Both the position numbers and the translations under genes were made by a program. Under the pieces are notes generated by a model. It was not told the origin of the DNA, did not search any database, and saw only the letters and a program-made list of their open reading frames with translations. DNA of 64,000 nt from contig NC_134017.1 of assembly GCF_040712315.1 (NCBI RefSeq), positions 4,246,001 through 4,310,000 on the forward strand, written 5' to 3'. The DNA is from Castanea sativa. Taxonomy: Eukaryota; Streptophyta; Magnoliopsida; Fagales; Fagaceae. Shown piece by piece: positions 9,552-19,155 of this stretch (position 1 is the first letter of the stretch; each line of letters opens with the position of its first letter).

Positions 9552-10637
9552 TTGCTAAAATCACGATGTGAATCGTAGGATCATACGATTTTACTATCCC
9601 ACCTAACCAAAACGATTAAAATATTTCTAGGATTGCATTTTTGGTATTATCATGTAGGATTGTAAGATTGTATAGGATCCTACCGATCTCACCAAAATTT
9701 ATTTATTTATTTTTCATCATTTGAGTGCGTTATTTATAGTTTGCTCATTGTAGATGTGAACATATACCATGTACATAGGGGATTTGAAATTTGATCATCC
9801 TAAAACTTCAATTTCATGTATCAATTGGTGAAATAGTTCATGTATCAGTCCGTTATATTCTCAAAATCTAGTTGTTCTAGAGTTTCTTGTATTAGATATC
9901 AATTTTTGTTATCTGTATACTAAAGGGGAAAAATATGAGTATCTAACTGATGTATTAGGCTAAGTGTTCTAATTATTTGCTTGTATTATGAAATTATGCA
10001 GTGTTTTCGTGTTTAGGTTTATTTTTAGTGATAATACTAATTAGTTATTTGTAGTTAGCTAGTTTCTATTTGCTAACTTGTTTTGGATTTTGAACTTGGA
10101 ACTTAGAAGTTGGAAAACATTTTCCATATGTGCTAATAGTTATTGTGGAAATTGGTTGGTAATCAAACATTTGCTAAATTTTTTGGACACATTGTGTTAG
10201 CACTTAAATATTTTTTTCTTATTAGTATAGATGTAGTGATATATTGTAGGGACCCAAAATGGGGTCTTGCAATTCATGGAATCTCACATGCATCGCCGAG
10301 GGAAGCACATGAGGATGTGCTTATAAGGAGTGACCTCCCTTTAATGTGTAGAGATCTTTTCGCCCCACTGCTGTGTGCTTTGAGGGAAAACAAAACCATG
10401 AGAGGTATGAGCACCAAAGTGGACAATATCTACACAGTTGAGGTGGGGTCAATACATATATGATATACAAATTACATCATATTGATGCAAATGTTTTTTT
10501 TTTAAATGGATGAAATCATAATTTATGTGGTTGTTCAATGAACAAATTGCTATTAATGTGTTTTTTTTTTTTTTTTTTAAATAAGAAAATACATAGGATC
10601 TTGCAATCCACAATCCCACCTATCTCCTATAATTCTA
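9552..10637. other. Inserted block with ~32-bp direct repeats and an exon-like segment
   Basis: Between the RNase H half and the solo LTR lies a block bracketed by related 32-bp sequences: TAGGATCATACG...CCCACCTA at 9576-9607 and TAGGATCTTGCA...CCCACCTA at 10594-10625. An exon-like frame sits at 10250-10442. The rest is AT rich. The element type is unknown. Confidence 0.5.
10250..10442 (+). pseudogene. Exon-like captured gene fragment of unknown function (copy A)
   Basis: A 193-bp segment, preceded by TATTGTAG and followed by GTTGAG|GT, reads as a plausible internal exon in one open frame: DPKWGLAIHGISHASPREAH, then a Leu-rich part with LPLMCRDLFAPLLCALREN. Its GC content is clearly higher than its surroundings, and copy B (54587-54779) keeps it open at identical length with about three substitutions. 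I do not recognise the parent gene. The frame runs upstream to an ATG at 10143 but that part looks like intron. Confidence 0.5.
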
Positions 10638-11679
10638 TGTAAAAGCTCAAATAATGTGAAAACACTATTGCTTGTTTAGACCCCTAAATTAAAACTTATG
10701 ACTAGATTTCTTTTACCCTACTTAACTAAGTGCGGATTAAGAGTAAGTGTAATGCAATGAAACTGGAACAACTGTCTAAGGCATACGTAAAAACTATAAA
10801 CAATAAAAGTAAAGCTTAAAGAGTATGGGAAGAGAGATGCAAACTCAAGATAACACCAAGACGTGTTATCGAGGAGGAAACTGAAGTACTCGGTGAAAAA
10901 CCTCTCCGCACCCTCTAAGTCGAATCAATCCATTAGTGAAAAAGGTTGGAGTACAAGTATATCAAAAAGACCATCCAAGCTTAATCTACCCAATATACTT
11001 GAACCCTCCAAGTTCTACCTACCAATGGGCTTCACCAAGCCATGTCTTCACTAGTTATTCGAATTCCAAAATTAGCTCCAAATTTCATCCGCCAATCAAT
11101 GGCTTATTCCAATATTTCTCACACACACCAAAACTTCTCTCAACATTCAGATTGGGTGAGGTAAGTATTTGGATTAAGAACCTCTCAAGGATTTGTAACT
11201 GGAGAAGTAGGAGTAGGGGAAAACTAAGAGAAATTGTGTAGATGATTGTGGGTTTACAATATCTAACTATCAAATGTTTTGCTAGGGTTTTCTCTCTAAA
11301 AGTCTCTTTACAATTTCGTGGGTAATGTGGGCTTATATAGTTTTGGAAAAGAAATGAGAAAAATACACTTTAAAAAATTTCAAGCAAAGATTTTCACGAG
11401 TCACTCGCAGGTTGGGCAAGTTGCAAAGTGATTTGCAAAATACAGCGTGGCCTAAGTCCTTTCAATTTCCAGCATGTGCCTCTCACGTGGCCTTTCGCAG
11501 GTCGTCCACTCATGAGCAAGTTGCGAACTTCACTATTTTCATAATTCTTCACCAAACTCTCACACTCAACCCTTACATTAAATCCCACAAACATACCGAG
11601 ATATAATTAAACAAAATACAATCAAATTTGATACGAAATTAAAGCCAACAAAAACATTGTTGTAAATCACAACTTTACA
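10638..11679 (-). mobile_element. Solo LTR (copy A)
   Basis: 1042 bp with TG...CA termini (TGTAAAAGCTC at left, AACTTTACA at right). Internally it aligns with the LTRs at 18048 and 23483: the shared AACACC(A)AGACGTGTTATCGA-like and AAACCTCTCCGC stretches, then CCCTCCAAG blocks. No internal region or partner LTR is attached, so it is a solo LTR left by LTR-LTR recombination. The flanking pentamers (TTCTA and CTACG) do not match. The same solo LTR, same length, is in copy B. Confidence 0.78.
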
Positions 11680-11812
11680 CTACGTATTTTGGCAACCTTG
11701 ACTAAATGGTGATGCCAAAACTGTCAATGGTTTGCAAAGACTATGCTATAAAATGTTGTGGAACTCAAGACTTATTTTGCTAATTATTTTTTTTTATTTT
11801 TTATTATTACTT

Positions 11813-11884
11813 AAAAGAGAGAGTAATATTGTAGCTCATGCTCTAGCTAAGTTGTTTCTCCCTTTCCCTTGCATTCAAGTGTAA
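11813..11884 (+). pseudogene. RNase H-like fragment, downstream half
   Basis: Reads KRESNIVAHALAKLFLPFP then a stop at 11882-11884. The R-x-N-x-VAHALAK motif is the C-terminal end of plant RNase H domains of the RVT_3 type. It completes the fragment at 9405-9551, separated from it by about 2.26 kb of inserted DNA. Confidence 0.7.
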
Positions 11885-13135
11885 TATTGACTTCCTCCCT
11901 TCCAATGTTTAAGAAGCTTGGGAGAGAGACATGTTGCTTGTATATTTTATTTCTTTGGCTGGTTAATGAAATGGAATGTTTGTTTATCAAAATCAACGTG
12001 ACATCCTTTAAAGCTGTTTTTCTTTTTAATTTTTAATTTTTTTGGTTGGAGTGGGGTGGGGTTCATGTGGCAGTACAAATGTTATCAAATGTGAGTTCCC
12101 ACATTATGTACTTAGATATTGTCTCAACAAAACTAAATAACTATAGTCATTGTAAATGTAGATTTTAAGTTTGATTTTTTTAAATCTTAATTAATAAACA
12201 AACGCAATTCAGAAAAAAAATAATAATAATAAACAAACCATTTTAGTTTAGTAATATTGTTGTTAAACATAAATTGGAATTAGAATGATAATAATACAAT
12301 TAATAAAATCAGAAGAAATTTTGTAAAAATTTTTCAATTCTTTATTATTATTATTATTTTTTTGTTCAATATTTTTGTACATTAATACGGTTACATGCTA
12401 GTATATATTTATATTATTGTAATGGTTACTTATTGCAACTTACACGAATTGTTGATGGTATAATGCTTTATTATTTCTCTTGTATTTTTTCTAATTACTA
12501 TTAATCTTATTAAATTTTTAATTAGTTTAATTGTACCTTTATTTCATTATATATTAAAGCATTTTTTAAGTTATATTTGTGTTATGACTTCTCAAACTTA
12601 TTTAATAAATAATATATATTTAAAATAATTTATTTCACCAAACGGCTCTACCAATGATCCACCAATTTAACTAATTAACTTATGACTCAGCTTATGGACC
12701 AAGTCAACCTACCGTATGAGTTTAATTACTGTACAATAGATTATCCCTTTATTATTTGTTTTAGATATAAAATGGGTTTAATATATGGTGGGGTATACCT
12801 ATTTATTGTTGTGTTTGTGCAAGTTAATGTGATTGGACAAATTTTCTATTGTGTAATATTAATGCACAATAGAACATGACCTATAAGAAACAAGTCAATA
12901 AAATTTTCAAGGAAAAAAAAGGGAAAAATGTAAAAAGACTATATGGGGTTTGGGTCAACTGCAAACTAACTTGGCATGCTATTAATTTTGTAGTATTGAT
13001 TCCTAAGGTTAAGGATTTTCCCAATTGATGTCAATCACGATAACTATAATCGAAGGAAAATTATTATATATTATTATGCATATATCATTTTTATATTCTA
13101 GTGTCACATGCGCATAATGGTGACTATTTTTCCTC
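11885..13135. other. AT-rich spacer; holds the empty site of the copy B Helitron
   Basis: No gene recognised. The run of ATT near 12343-12362 is the unoccupied equivalent of the copy B Helitron site (57087/61084). The MITE empty site, GAGTAATATTG, is at 11821-11831, just upstream within the RNase H relic. The rest matches 61084-61903 of copy B. Confidence 0.7.
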
Positions 13136-13304
13136 TTTTTTTTTTTTTGTTATTGAGTTTTTTAACTTATGACGTTCGCTCTTGATGATAGCTCTTTATC
13201 ATCAAATCAAGACACCAATCAGTTTTTGATGCAGGCATGGATTGAATCAGAGATCTCTTATACAACCATTAGAAACTTTACTAGTTGAGCTAACTAGAAT
13301 TCAC
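13136..13304 (-). mobile_element. tRNA-derived SINE (copy A, second)
   Basis: Same family as 8670-8831. On the minus strand the head carries the A-box-like TTAGCTCAACTAG and the B-box region, then the body, then a tail read on the plus strand as a T-run at 13136-13148. It lies about 280 bp downstream of the DUF4220 stop codon in both copies. Confidence 0.78.
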
Positions 13305-13587
13305 AATTTCCGTTAATTATAGTAAACATAAATTCTATAAAGAATTTGAGGGAAAAGCCAAAAGTCCGTTAAAAAAGCCAAAAGGCCGTTAAAGCACAAA
13401 CAGATTACAAGGGAAAAATAAATAGTAACTAATATTTGAACTGTGGCATATATCTTAATATTACTTATGTGCTATGAGAAGCGTCGAAAATGCATCCATA
13501 GTCAATAGTTATTCTTAGCATACAAACAGAGTTTTCTTTATGCTTCCTTTTTCGTTAATTTTTGCATAAAAAAACCATACAACTTAG

Positions 13588-15783
13588 TCACTGCACAATC
13601 AACTTAACCTTTGCATGGCCCGTTGAAATTTGATACTGTTCAGTAAAACCAAAATGAGCCATAAGAAGCCAGACATGAGTGAGTAGCTCTCCACCTCGCC
13701 TAAGCTGCTGAGCATGATTCTGCCATCCACAGTGACTTGCAGCATAAGATAGCATTTCCACCCAAACTTGTTCCACTAATTTCCATTTATTTTCTATACG
13801 AGAATTGTTTTCCAGGAATTGCAAAGACTTAGCCAGCCTACAAGCATCAAATAGAACTGACTTGCTTCTATCCCCTTTCACATCTGATGGAGGAATTTCA
13901 GTGTTCACTTCCTTTAAATTTAAGCAAGCTTGTGTTACATTCGTTATGGATTTTCTTTCCTTGAAAAATCCACGTGCCTCAGCACACGTGTCTCTAACTC
14001 TGGTCTCCCCAATCCCATTGGGCAGCATGAAGGGACACATAACAAGAAGATGCATCATATAATCCGATAACAACTTGCTAGCTTTACAGTATGAGTCACA
14101 CATAGATGAACATTTTTTTTCCTGATCCCAATAATAGCACAAATCTGTTGCAATGTGCCAAAGAAGAATGCTTTTATCAAATTCTTCCTTAACACTTTGT
14201 TTAAGTAACTCAAGATTTTCGTCCTTGGTTTCATCAGATATATTCTCAATTTTTGCAATCACCTTGTCACCCCTATAAGCACAAAATTCATTGGCTTCAC
14301 GCCCATCTGAATGATTAGCATCTATCCTGTTTTGAAACTCCTCAAAGATCAATATTTTTAATTCTGGAGGAACATCCACTGAATTATTGTACCGATACTT
14401 GGCAGGATTGTCTTTGAGGCAGTACCTTATTAGGTTGTATTGTCCCATGGCATTAGACCACCTCTTGTTTCTAGACCGCAGAATCAACGAGATGAAATGA
14501 TACAAGAGATCCACCCCAAAATTCTTATGCTTCCTCAGCCATACTATTGTCCAGTCTGAGCAAACTAGCACTACAAATGCATAAAACTCTAGCAAAATAG
14601 CTCCAACCAGTAGTATATAAGTAATAGATACATCCACCCTCGAGTAGATGTGCTTCTCGATCTTAAAGAAAGCCACAAATACAGCGACTGTGCAAGTAGA
14701 AGTGATCAAACGAAAAACAACGCCCTTAAAAGAATGAACCAGAACTGCCTTTGTATGGAACACATCATACATGAATCCCAGCTCAACCTCAATCAATTTG
14801 AAAGCCTCATCACAGGAACTTGTCTTGATGAAGTATTGACTCTTCTGGATATCATGAAAGCTTAGGATGAGATTTGCGGGTAGCTTTTTGAAAATTTCAA
14901 AGAACATGTAGGCCGTATTTAGAATGCGTGCTTCTGGAATTCTGCTATCAGTTTCTACACCTTCATAGGAATAATTCTCCTCTTTCTGAGCATCCTGCTT
15001 TTTTTCTGAACAAACCTTGAACCCCTCCTGTTTCTTTGACTTATACTCCTCCATGAATCTGGCATAGTTGGGGCCAGGATCAGGAGGAGAAAGCATGGAG
15101 TCTCTAAAATGCTCACTGCTCGCAGACATCAGAACCCAAGTCCTTTCTCCATACTTGATGATCCCAGCAAAAAATATTGGAATTGCCATGAAATAAAGCG
15201 CATTAGTACTTGTCCATGTTGTAAGGAAAACATACACAACCCCTCCCACCTGGACAAGTAGCCCAAGCAAGTGCCTCAGCCACAACTCATTGTCTTCCAA
15301 GGAGTAGGCAGTAATGGTATCAGGGCCACCAAGGTGCAGAAGAAGAAATGGTGCCCAAAAAACTGTTATAACATAGTTTGGGTCTACAAAACCGCCTTCA
15401 GATTCTCCTTGGTTGCTGGAAAGCACGCCGAGTGAAGCTGTTGCAACTGTATCTGCCCACAAGTAAGCAAGCCAAAGAATGATTCTGACCCAGTTCCTTC
15501 TCGAGTGATTTCTACTTTTGCCAAGCACCATGAGGATGCCTTGTAAGAATAGACTAAAAATAACCATACTTCGAAGCTCCCACTTGTTCCAAAGTGTTTT
15601 CACACTTTCGGGGAGGATTTCTATTGCCTTTCTCTTCCTTGAGAAGAACATACCAGCTACAACTGAAAAGGCAAAAGCAAAAACATTAGAACATCTAAAA
15701 GAGATATTGAGATATAGGCCATTCAATAAAAAAAGAAAAGAATCCATAAATGAATTAGTGATCTTACAAGGAGCAAACATCAT
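13588..15783 (-). CDS. DUF4220/DUF594 membrane protein, copy A
   Basis: A plant protein of unknown biochemical function. My preferred model joins 15783-15768 to 15662-13588 across a 105-bp GT-AG intron (donor CTCCTT|GTAAGATC, acceptor TTTTCAG|TTGTAG); it stays in frame and gives about 696 residues. Without the splice the next ATG is at 15651. The N-terminal ILPESVKTLWNKWELR is the usual start of DUF4220. About five hydrophobic segments follow (one is ILWLAYLWADTVATASLG), with two more near the middle. The C-terminal DUF594 block reads WVEMLSYAASHCGW, HAQQLRRGGELLTHVWLLMAHFG and is complete. An open frame with the same phase continues upstream to 15873 behind an AG acceptor, so an earlier exon is possible. 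Confidence 0.88.
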   Translation of the reverse strand: MMFAPCKITNSFMDSFLFLLNGLYLNISFRCSNVFAFAFSVVAGMFFSRKRKAIEILPESVKTLWNKWELRSMVIFSLFLQGILMVLGKSRNHSRRNWVRIILWLAYLWADTVATASLGVLSSNQGESEGGFVDPNYVITVFWAPFLLLHLGGPDTITAYSLEDNELWLRHLLGLLVQVGGVVYVFLTTWTSTNALYFMAIPIFFAGIIKYGERTWVLMSASSEHFRDSMLSPPDPGPNYARFMEEYKSKKQEGFKVCSEKKQDAQKEENYSYEGVETDSRIPEARILNTAYMFFEIFKKLPANLILSFHDIQKSQYFIKTSSCDEAFKLIEVELGFMYDVFHTKAVLVHSFKGVVFRLITSTCTVAVFVAFFKIEKHIYSRVDVSITYILLVGAILLEFYAFVVLVCSDWTIVWLRKHKNFGVDLLYHFISLILRSRNKRWSNAMGQYNLIRYCLKDNPAKYRYNNSVDVPPELKILIFEEFQNRIDANHSDGREANEFCAYRGDKVIAKIENISDETKDENLELLKQSVKEEFDKSILLWHIATDLCYYWDQEKKCSSMCDSYCKASKLLSDYMMHLLVMCPFMLPNGIGETRVRDTCAEARGFFKERKSITNVTQACLNLKEVNTEIPPSDVKGDRSKSVLFDACRLAKSLQFLENNSRIENKWKLVEQVWVEMLSYAASHCGWQNHAQQLRRGGELLTHVWLLMAHFGFTEQYQISTGHAKVKLIVQ
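15663..15767 (-). other. Predicted intron near the 5' end of DUF4220 copy A
   Basis: Reading through would encode a hydrophobic FLFLLNGLYLNISF stretch absent from typical family members. Canonical GT and a pyrimidine-rich AG acceptor bound it, and removing 105 bp keeps the frame (GCT CCT T|TT GTA GCT GGT ATG). Confidence 0.6.
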
Positions 15784-16920
15784 CTTTCTTTTCCCAGACT
15801 TGAGGAGTGGCTTATCGCTATCAAGACTTGCAGGCGCAGGACCTGCCTGTGCTGGTTTTCTTTTCAGTAATGGCTAGAAGGAATGCAAAAGAGAATATGG
15901 GCATACTGTATTAATTAAAACTAGTTTCAGATCACCTGAGTTGTGCGTGATAATTTCTTTTAGTAAAATATTATTTTAGTCCCTAAATTTTGTAATTTTT
16001 TTTTTCTAAATTAGTTTTATCATATTGTCCATAATATCATTTATAACATTTCTTATATAATTTCTATTATTATTGGAGATTATTTCATTTTTAATTATGA
16101 TAAGAAATATAATTTCTCTAGTTAGAGTTTAATTAGTTTTAAGTTAATTTATATTTTGTATTATTATATTTAATTATTGATTATTGATTTAATTAAGTAA
16201 ATATAATGGTAAATTTAATTGCACTGTAAACTTTGTAATCTATATAGTTAATTTTATAACCTTAATTTGATCCTCACGTGCATCACTAGCTAGTCTAGCT
16301 TATTGACCTCGTGTTTCCAAATCCACACCCTCTTATCTTTCAAGTTTGTCTCAAATAATATTTTTCAATAAGGTATGCTGGCCAGGGAGAAGGCAGCGGA
16401 CCAGCCATGATGATAGGACTGCTTACCAATTTTTTTGAATAAGAGAGCTCCCTGTCAAAACTATACCACATGAAACTAGGATTTTTGCCCAATTGTCAAA
16501 TGGTTCCTGTTATATTAACGTATAACGGTATACGTTTTTTTTTTTTTTTTTTTTATGGAAAATTAATATATAAATAGTGTGATTGGCCAAGTAGTAAAAT
16601 TTTACGTTAAATAATAAATAAATAAAAAGTAGTTAACATATATAATATATAATTGAATTTAAAATCTTGGTATTAAGCTTGTTGCTATGTCTATATACTA
16701 ATATATTATATGATTTAAACACATGGAGGGCGTTCAGCAAAGGAAAACACAAAAGGAGATGGGGAAGCGTCATGTATTTAGTTTAACAACTTCATGAGCA
16801 CTTTTTACTTTTTATAAATATTCAACGAATTTAGTAATCTATGCAATGAAATTTTGGGAAGAGTCTTGTAATTCAATTAATTGATACTTCATAACATTTT
16901 CAAGATATCTAGAACTCAAA

Positions 16921-17148
16921 TCATTCGTTACCTATTGTTATTATTGAATTATCAAAGTCTAAATGAACAACATTTGACTTACAACTTAAAACAGCTAATA
17001 GTCTAACTACCATTATTTTATTTGGGAACGATTTGTGTCCAGTAGCTAGTTCTACTGGACACGTTAGAATACAGACACATGTCAAAATTTTGTTCATGAT
17101 CTGATCATTAATCATGGTTGATGACAAGCTAAACTCACTCTTGGCCAT
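16921..17148 (-). pseudogene. Short ORF behind a TATA box, possible 5' gene relic
   Basis: A 75-codon frame starting MAKSEFSLSSTMINDQ has CCTATAAATAGG about 90 bp upstream of its ATG on the minus strand, a normal plant promoter distance. A second, partial copy of the ATG-proximal region lies near 28960-29050 and lacks the ATG. I do not recognise the protein. The distal coding part contains an 11-bp inverted repeat (17035-17062), so a transposon fragment may supply it. Confidence 0.35.
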
Positions 17149-17227
17149 TGTATAAAACGTAGTTTAGAAACTCTTTAGGTTTGGGGCAGAAGAGATAATG
17201 TTGGGGTGTGGAGCTCTGCAATAACCT

Positions 17228-17245
17228 CTCCTATTTATAGGCATC
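17228..17245 (-). promoter_or_regulatory. TATA-like box
   Basis: TATAAATA on the minus strand, about 90 bp upstream of the ATG at 17148, within TTCTGATGCC-TATAAATAGG context. Confidence 0.4.
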
Positions 17246-17990
17246 AGAACTGGAATAAGGTGAAGAGCAAACACTTGGAAGGGGAACAAAAGTATGGTCC
17301 ATCTAGGCAAAGAAATTATACAATACTCTAGGGTCACAATTATTTCGCAATTGCTCCTCTATCATAATAATATATCCCACTAATTTTCCATCTTGTTGAG
17401 GTACATCTACTACTCATGCATGAAAGCACACGTGTTTAATGGAATACAAATTCTCTATTCTACCTTTTATCTTATACTTTGTACCTCACAAATTGTCCAT
17501 AAATTCTTTTTACTTTCTTTATAAATAAACAAAGTTTAAGATGGAAAAATCACACATGACATACCACAATTAGCAAAGTAAAAAATGGAATACAAAAAGT
17601 GAGACAAAATATTTATATTGGATTTAATGGATTAGATTCAGTCAACTTAATATGATTGTAAAACATGACTCCCCTTGTTTACATGATTCACTGATTAATA
17701 CCACCAAGTTAGCTAAACTAATAAAGTATCTTGTCCTTGAATAAAGGATTCGAGTTTAACCTACTATACTAAAAATTGATTGGTATCCTGACCTCATGAT
17801 AAAGAATAATTATCATAATGTACTATATGTCATAAATTGTAATTATGTTGTCTCTTTCAGAGAGAGAAAATACTATGGAGAATGAGTCTTCCCAAAAACT
17901 TTTAGATTTAATTTCAAGAATTATTCAAGACCCAGTACAATAACAATAATAAATAAATAAATAACAAAAAATAAATATAAAAAACAGTCT

Positions 17991-17993
<3 letters not shown>

Positions 17994-18040
<47 letters not shown>

Positions 18041-18041
18041 T
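17994..18041. repeat. (TAA)n microsatellite, left flank of the LTR element
   Basis: A continuous run of TAA. It abuts the left LTR within a few bases. A second AAT-type run begins right after the other LTR (24558), so the element inserted into a trinucleotide array. Confidence 0.92.
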
Positions 18042-18047
18042 ATTGAA

Positions 18048-19155
18048 TGTTCAAAAAGTGTGTAAAACACCTATGAACGTTTAGACTCCCAATTTACAAA
18101 TTACCAACACAAACTTATTATCAAACAATGTATGTGCAGAATATGAAAATAAACTAAATCAGAATTAGTAAAACAATCTAAACTGAAATTAATCACAATT
18201 ACAACAGCAATTAAAATGTAAAGATTAAGGAAAGAGAGATGCAAATACAAAAACAACACAACGATGTGTTATCGAAGAGGAAACAGAAGTCATCGGCGTA
18301 AAACCTCTCCACCACTCTCCAAGCGGTCAATAATTCACTAGAGAATGAAGTTGGGATACATGAACAGCAGAAGACCCTCCAAGCCTAATATACCCAGTGT
18401 ACCTAAGCCCTCCAAGCTTCTTGGTCCAACGAGGTTATGCCGAACCTTTGTCTTCTCTAGCTTACTGGATTCTACTATAGCCCATAACATCAACCAAAAT
18501 CAATTGGTCCCTTCCTAACTACTTCCCAAGCACCAAATAATATTCTCACACACCAAATAACCTTCTCACAGATATGGGTATGATGAAAAAATGATTTGGC
18601 TAAATGTACCTCTCAATGATGTAACAATGAAGAGGGTAAGAGTAGAGGAATTTCAAGAATCAATAGATGAAGATTGTGATTGAGTCAATTTTGTTTTTTC
18701 TCTAGGGTTTCTTTCTCAAAATTCTCTCTAGAAGCTCTCTACAATACATGGGTATAAGGGATATTTATATTGGTGTGTGTTTGGAATGCGAAAGGTCAGT
18801 TTTAGCCAAACAGGGCATTCTGGCCACTCGAGCTCGCGACTGGAACAAGTCACGAGTTTGAGTCACGAGCTAACTGCCTAGCCAGCTGGAGGTTTTGTCT
18901 TGTAGTGCGACAGCTGGCGTAACCCTTCAGTTCCCCCTGCATGCTTCACACGTGTGCCTCTTTTTAGCGACTCGTCAGTTGAGAGCCAATCGCGAGCCCT
19001 TGCTTGAGTGCACACTTTTAAGTTTTTCTCCATACTTTCTCACACACTACCCTTACATGATTCACACCTAAATACAAGACTTTCTAAATGTTGAATTACA
19101 AGCAAATTGGCATAGAATAAAGTCAACAAAATGATTGAATAAATTCAATCTTACA
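18048..19155 (-). repeat. 3' LTR of the gag-only element
   Basis: 1108 bp. It starts TGTTCAAAAAG and ends ATCTTACA on the plus strand, next to the polypurine tract. It contains CTCGCGACT/GTCGCGAG-type motifs near 18830-18990, also found in the internal region near 21100-21280. Confidence 0.9.

Larger units (their letters stand above)
1..15195. repeat. Segmental duplication, copy A (cut by left window edge)
   Basis: This stretch is collinear with 44084-64000 in the same orientation. Position 1 matches 44084 and 15195 matches 64000, the last base of the window. Genes, LINE, hAT, SINEs and solo LTR all appear in the same order in both. The offset is 44083 at the left end and 48805 at the DUF4220 stop codon; most of the growth is two insertions found only in copy B. 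The partial DUF4220 proteins differ at about seven of 533 residues by eye, so the duplication is not ancient. Neither outer boundary of the duplicated unit can be seen. Confidence 0.95.
15877..17993. other. Intergenic AT-rich DNA with a short promoter/ORF relic
   Basis: Mostly A/T-rich sequence and homopolymer runs (T-run near 16537-16554). The only gene-like content is the small minus-strand frame at 16921-17148 with a TATA-like box upstream. Part of that piece recurs near 28960-29050. Confidence 0.6.
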
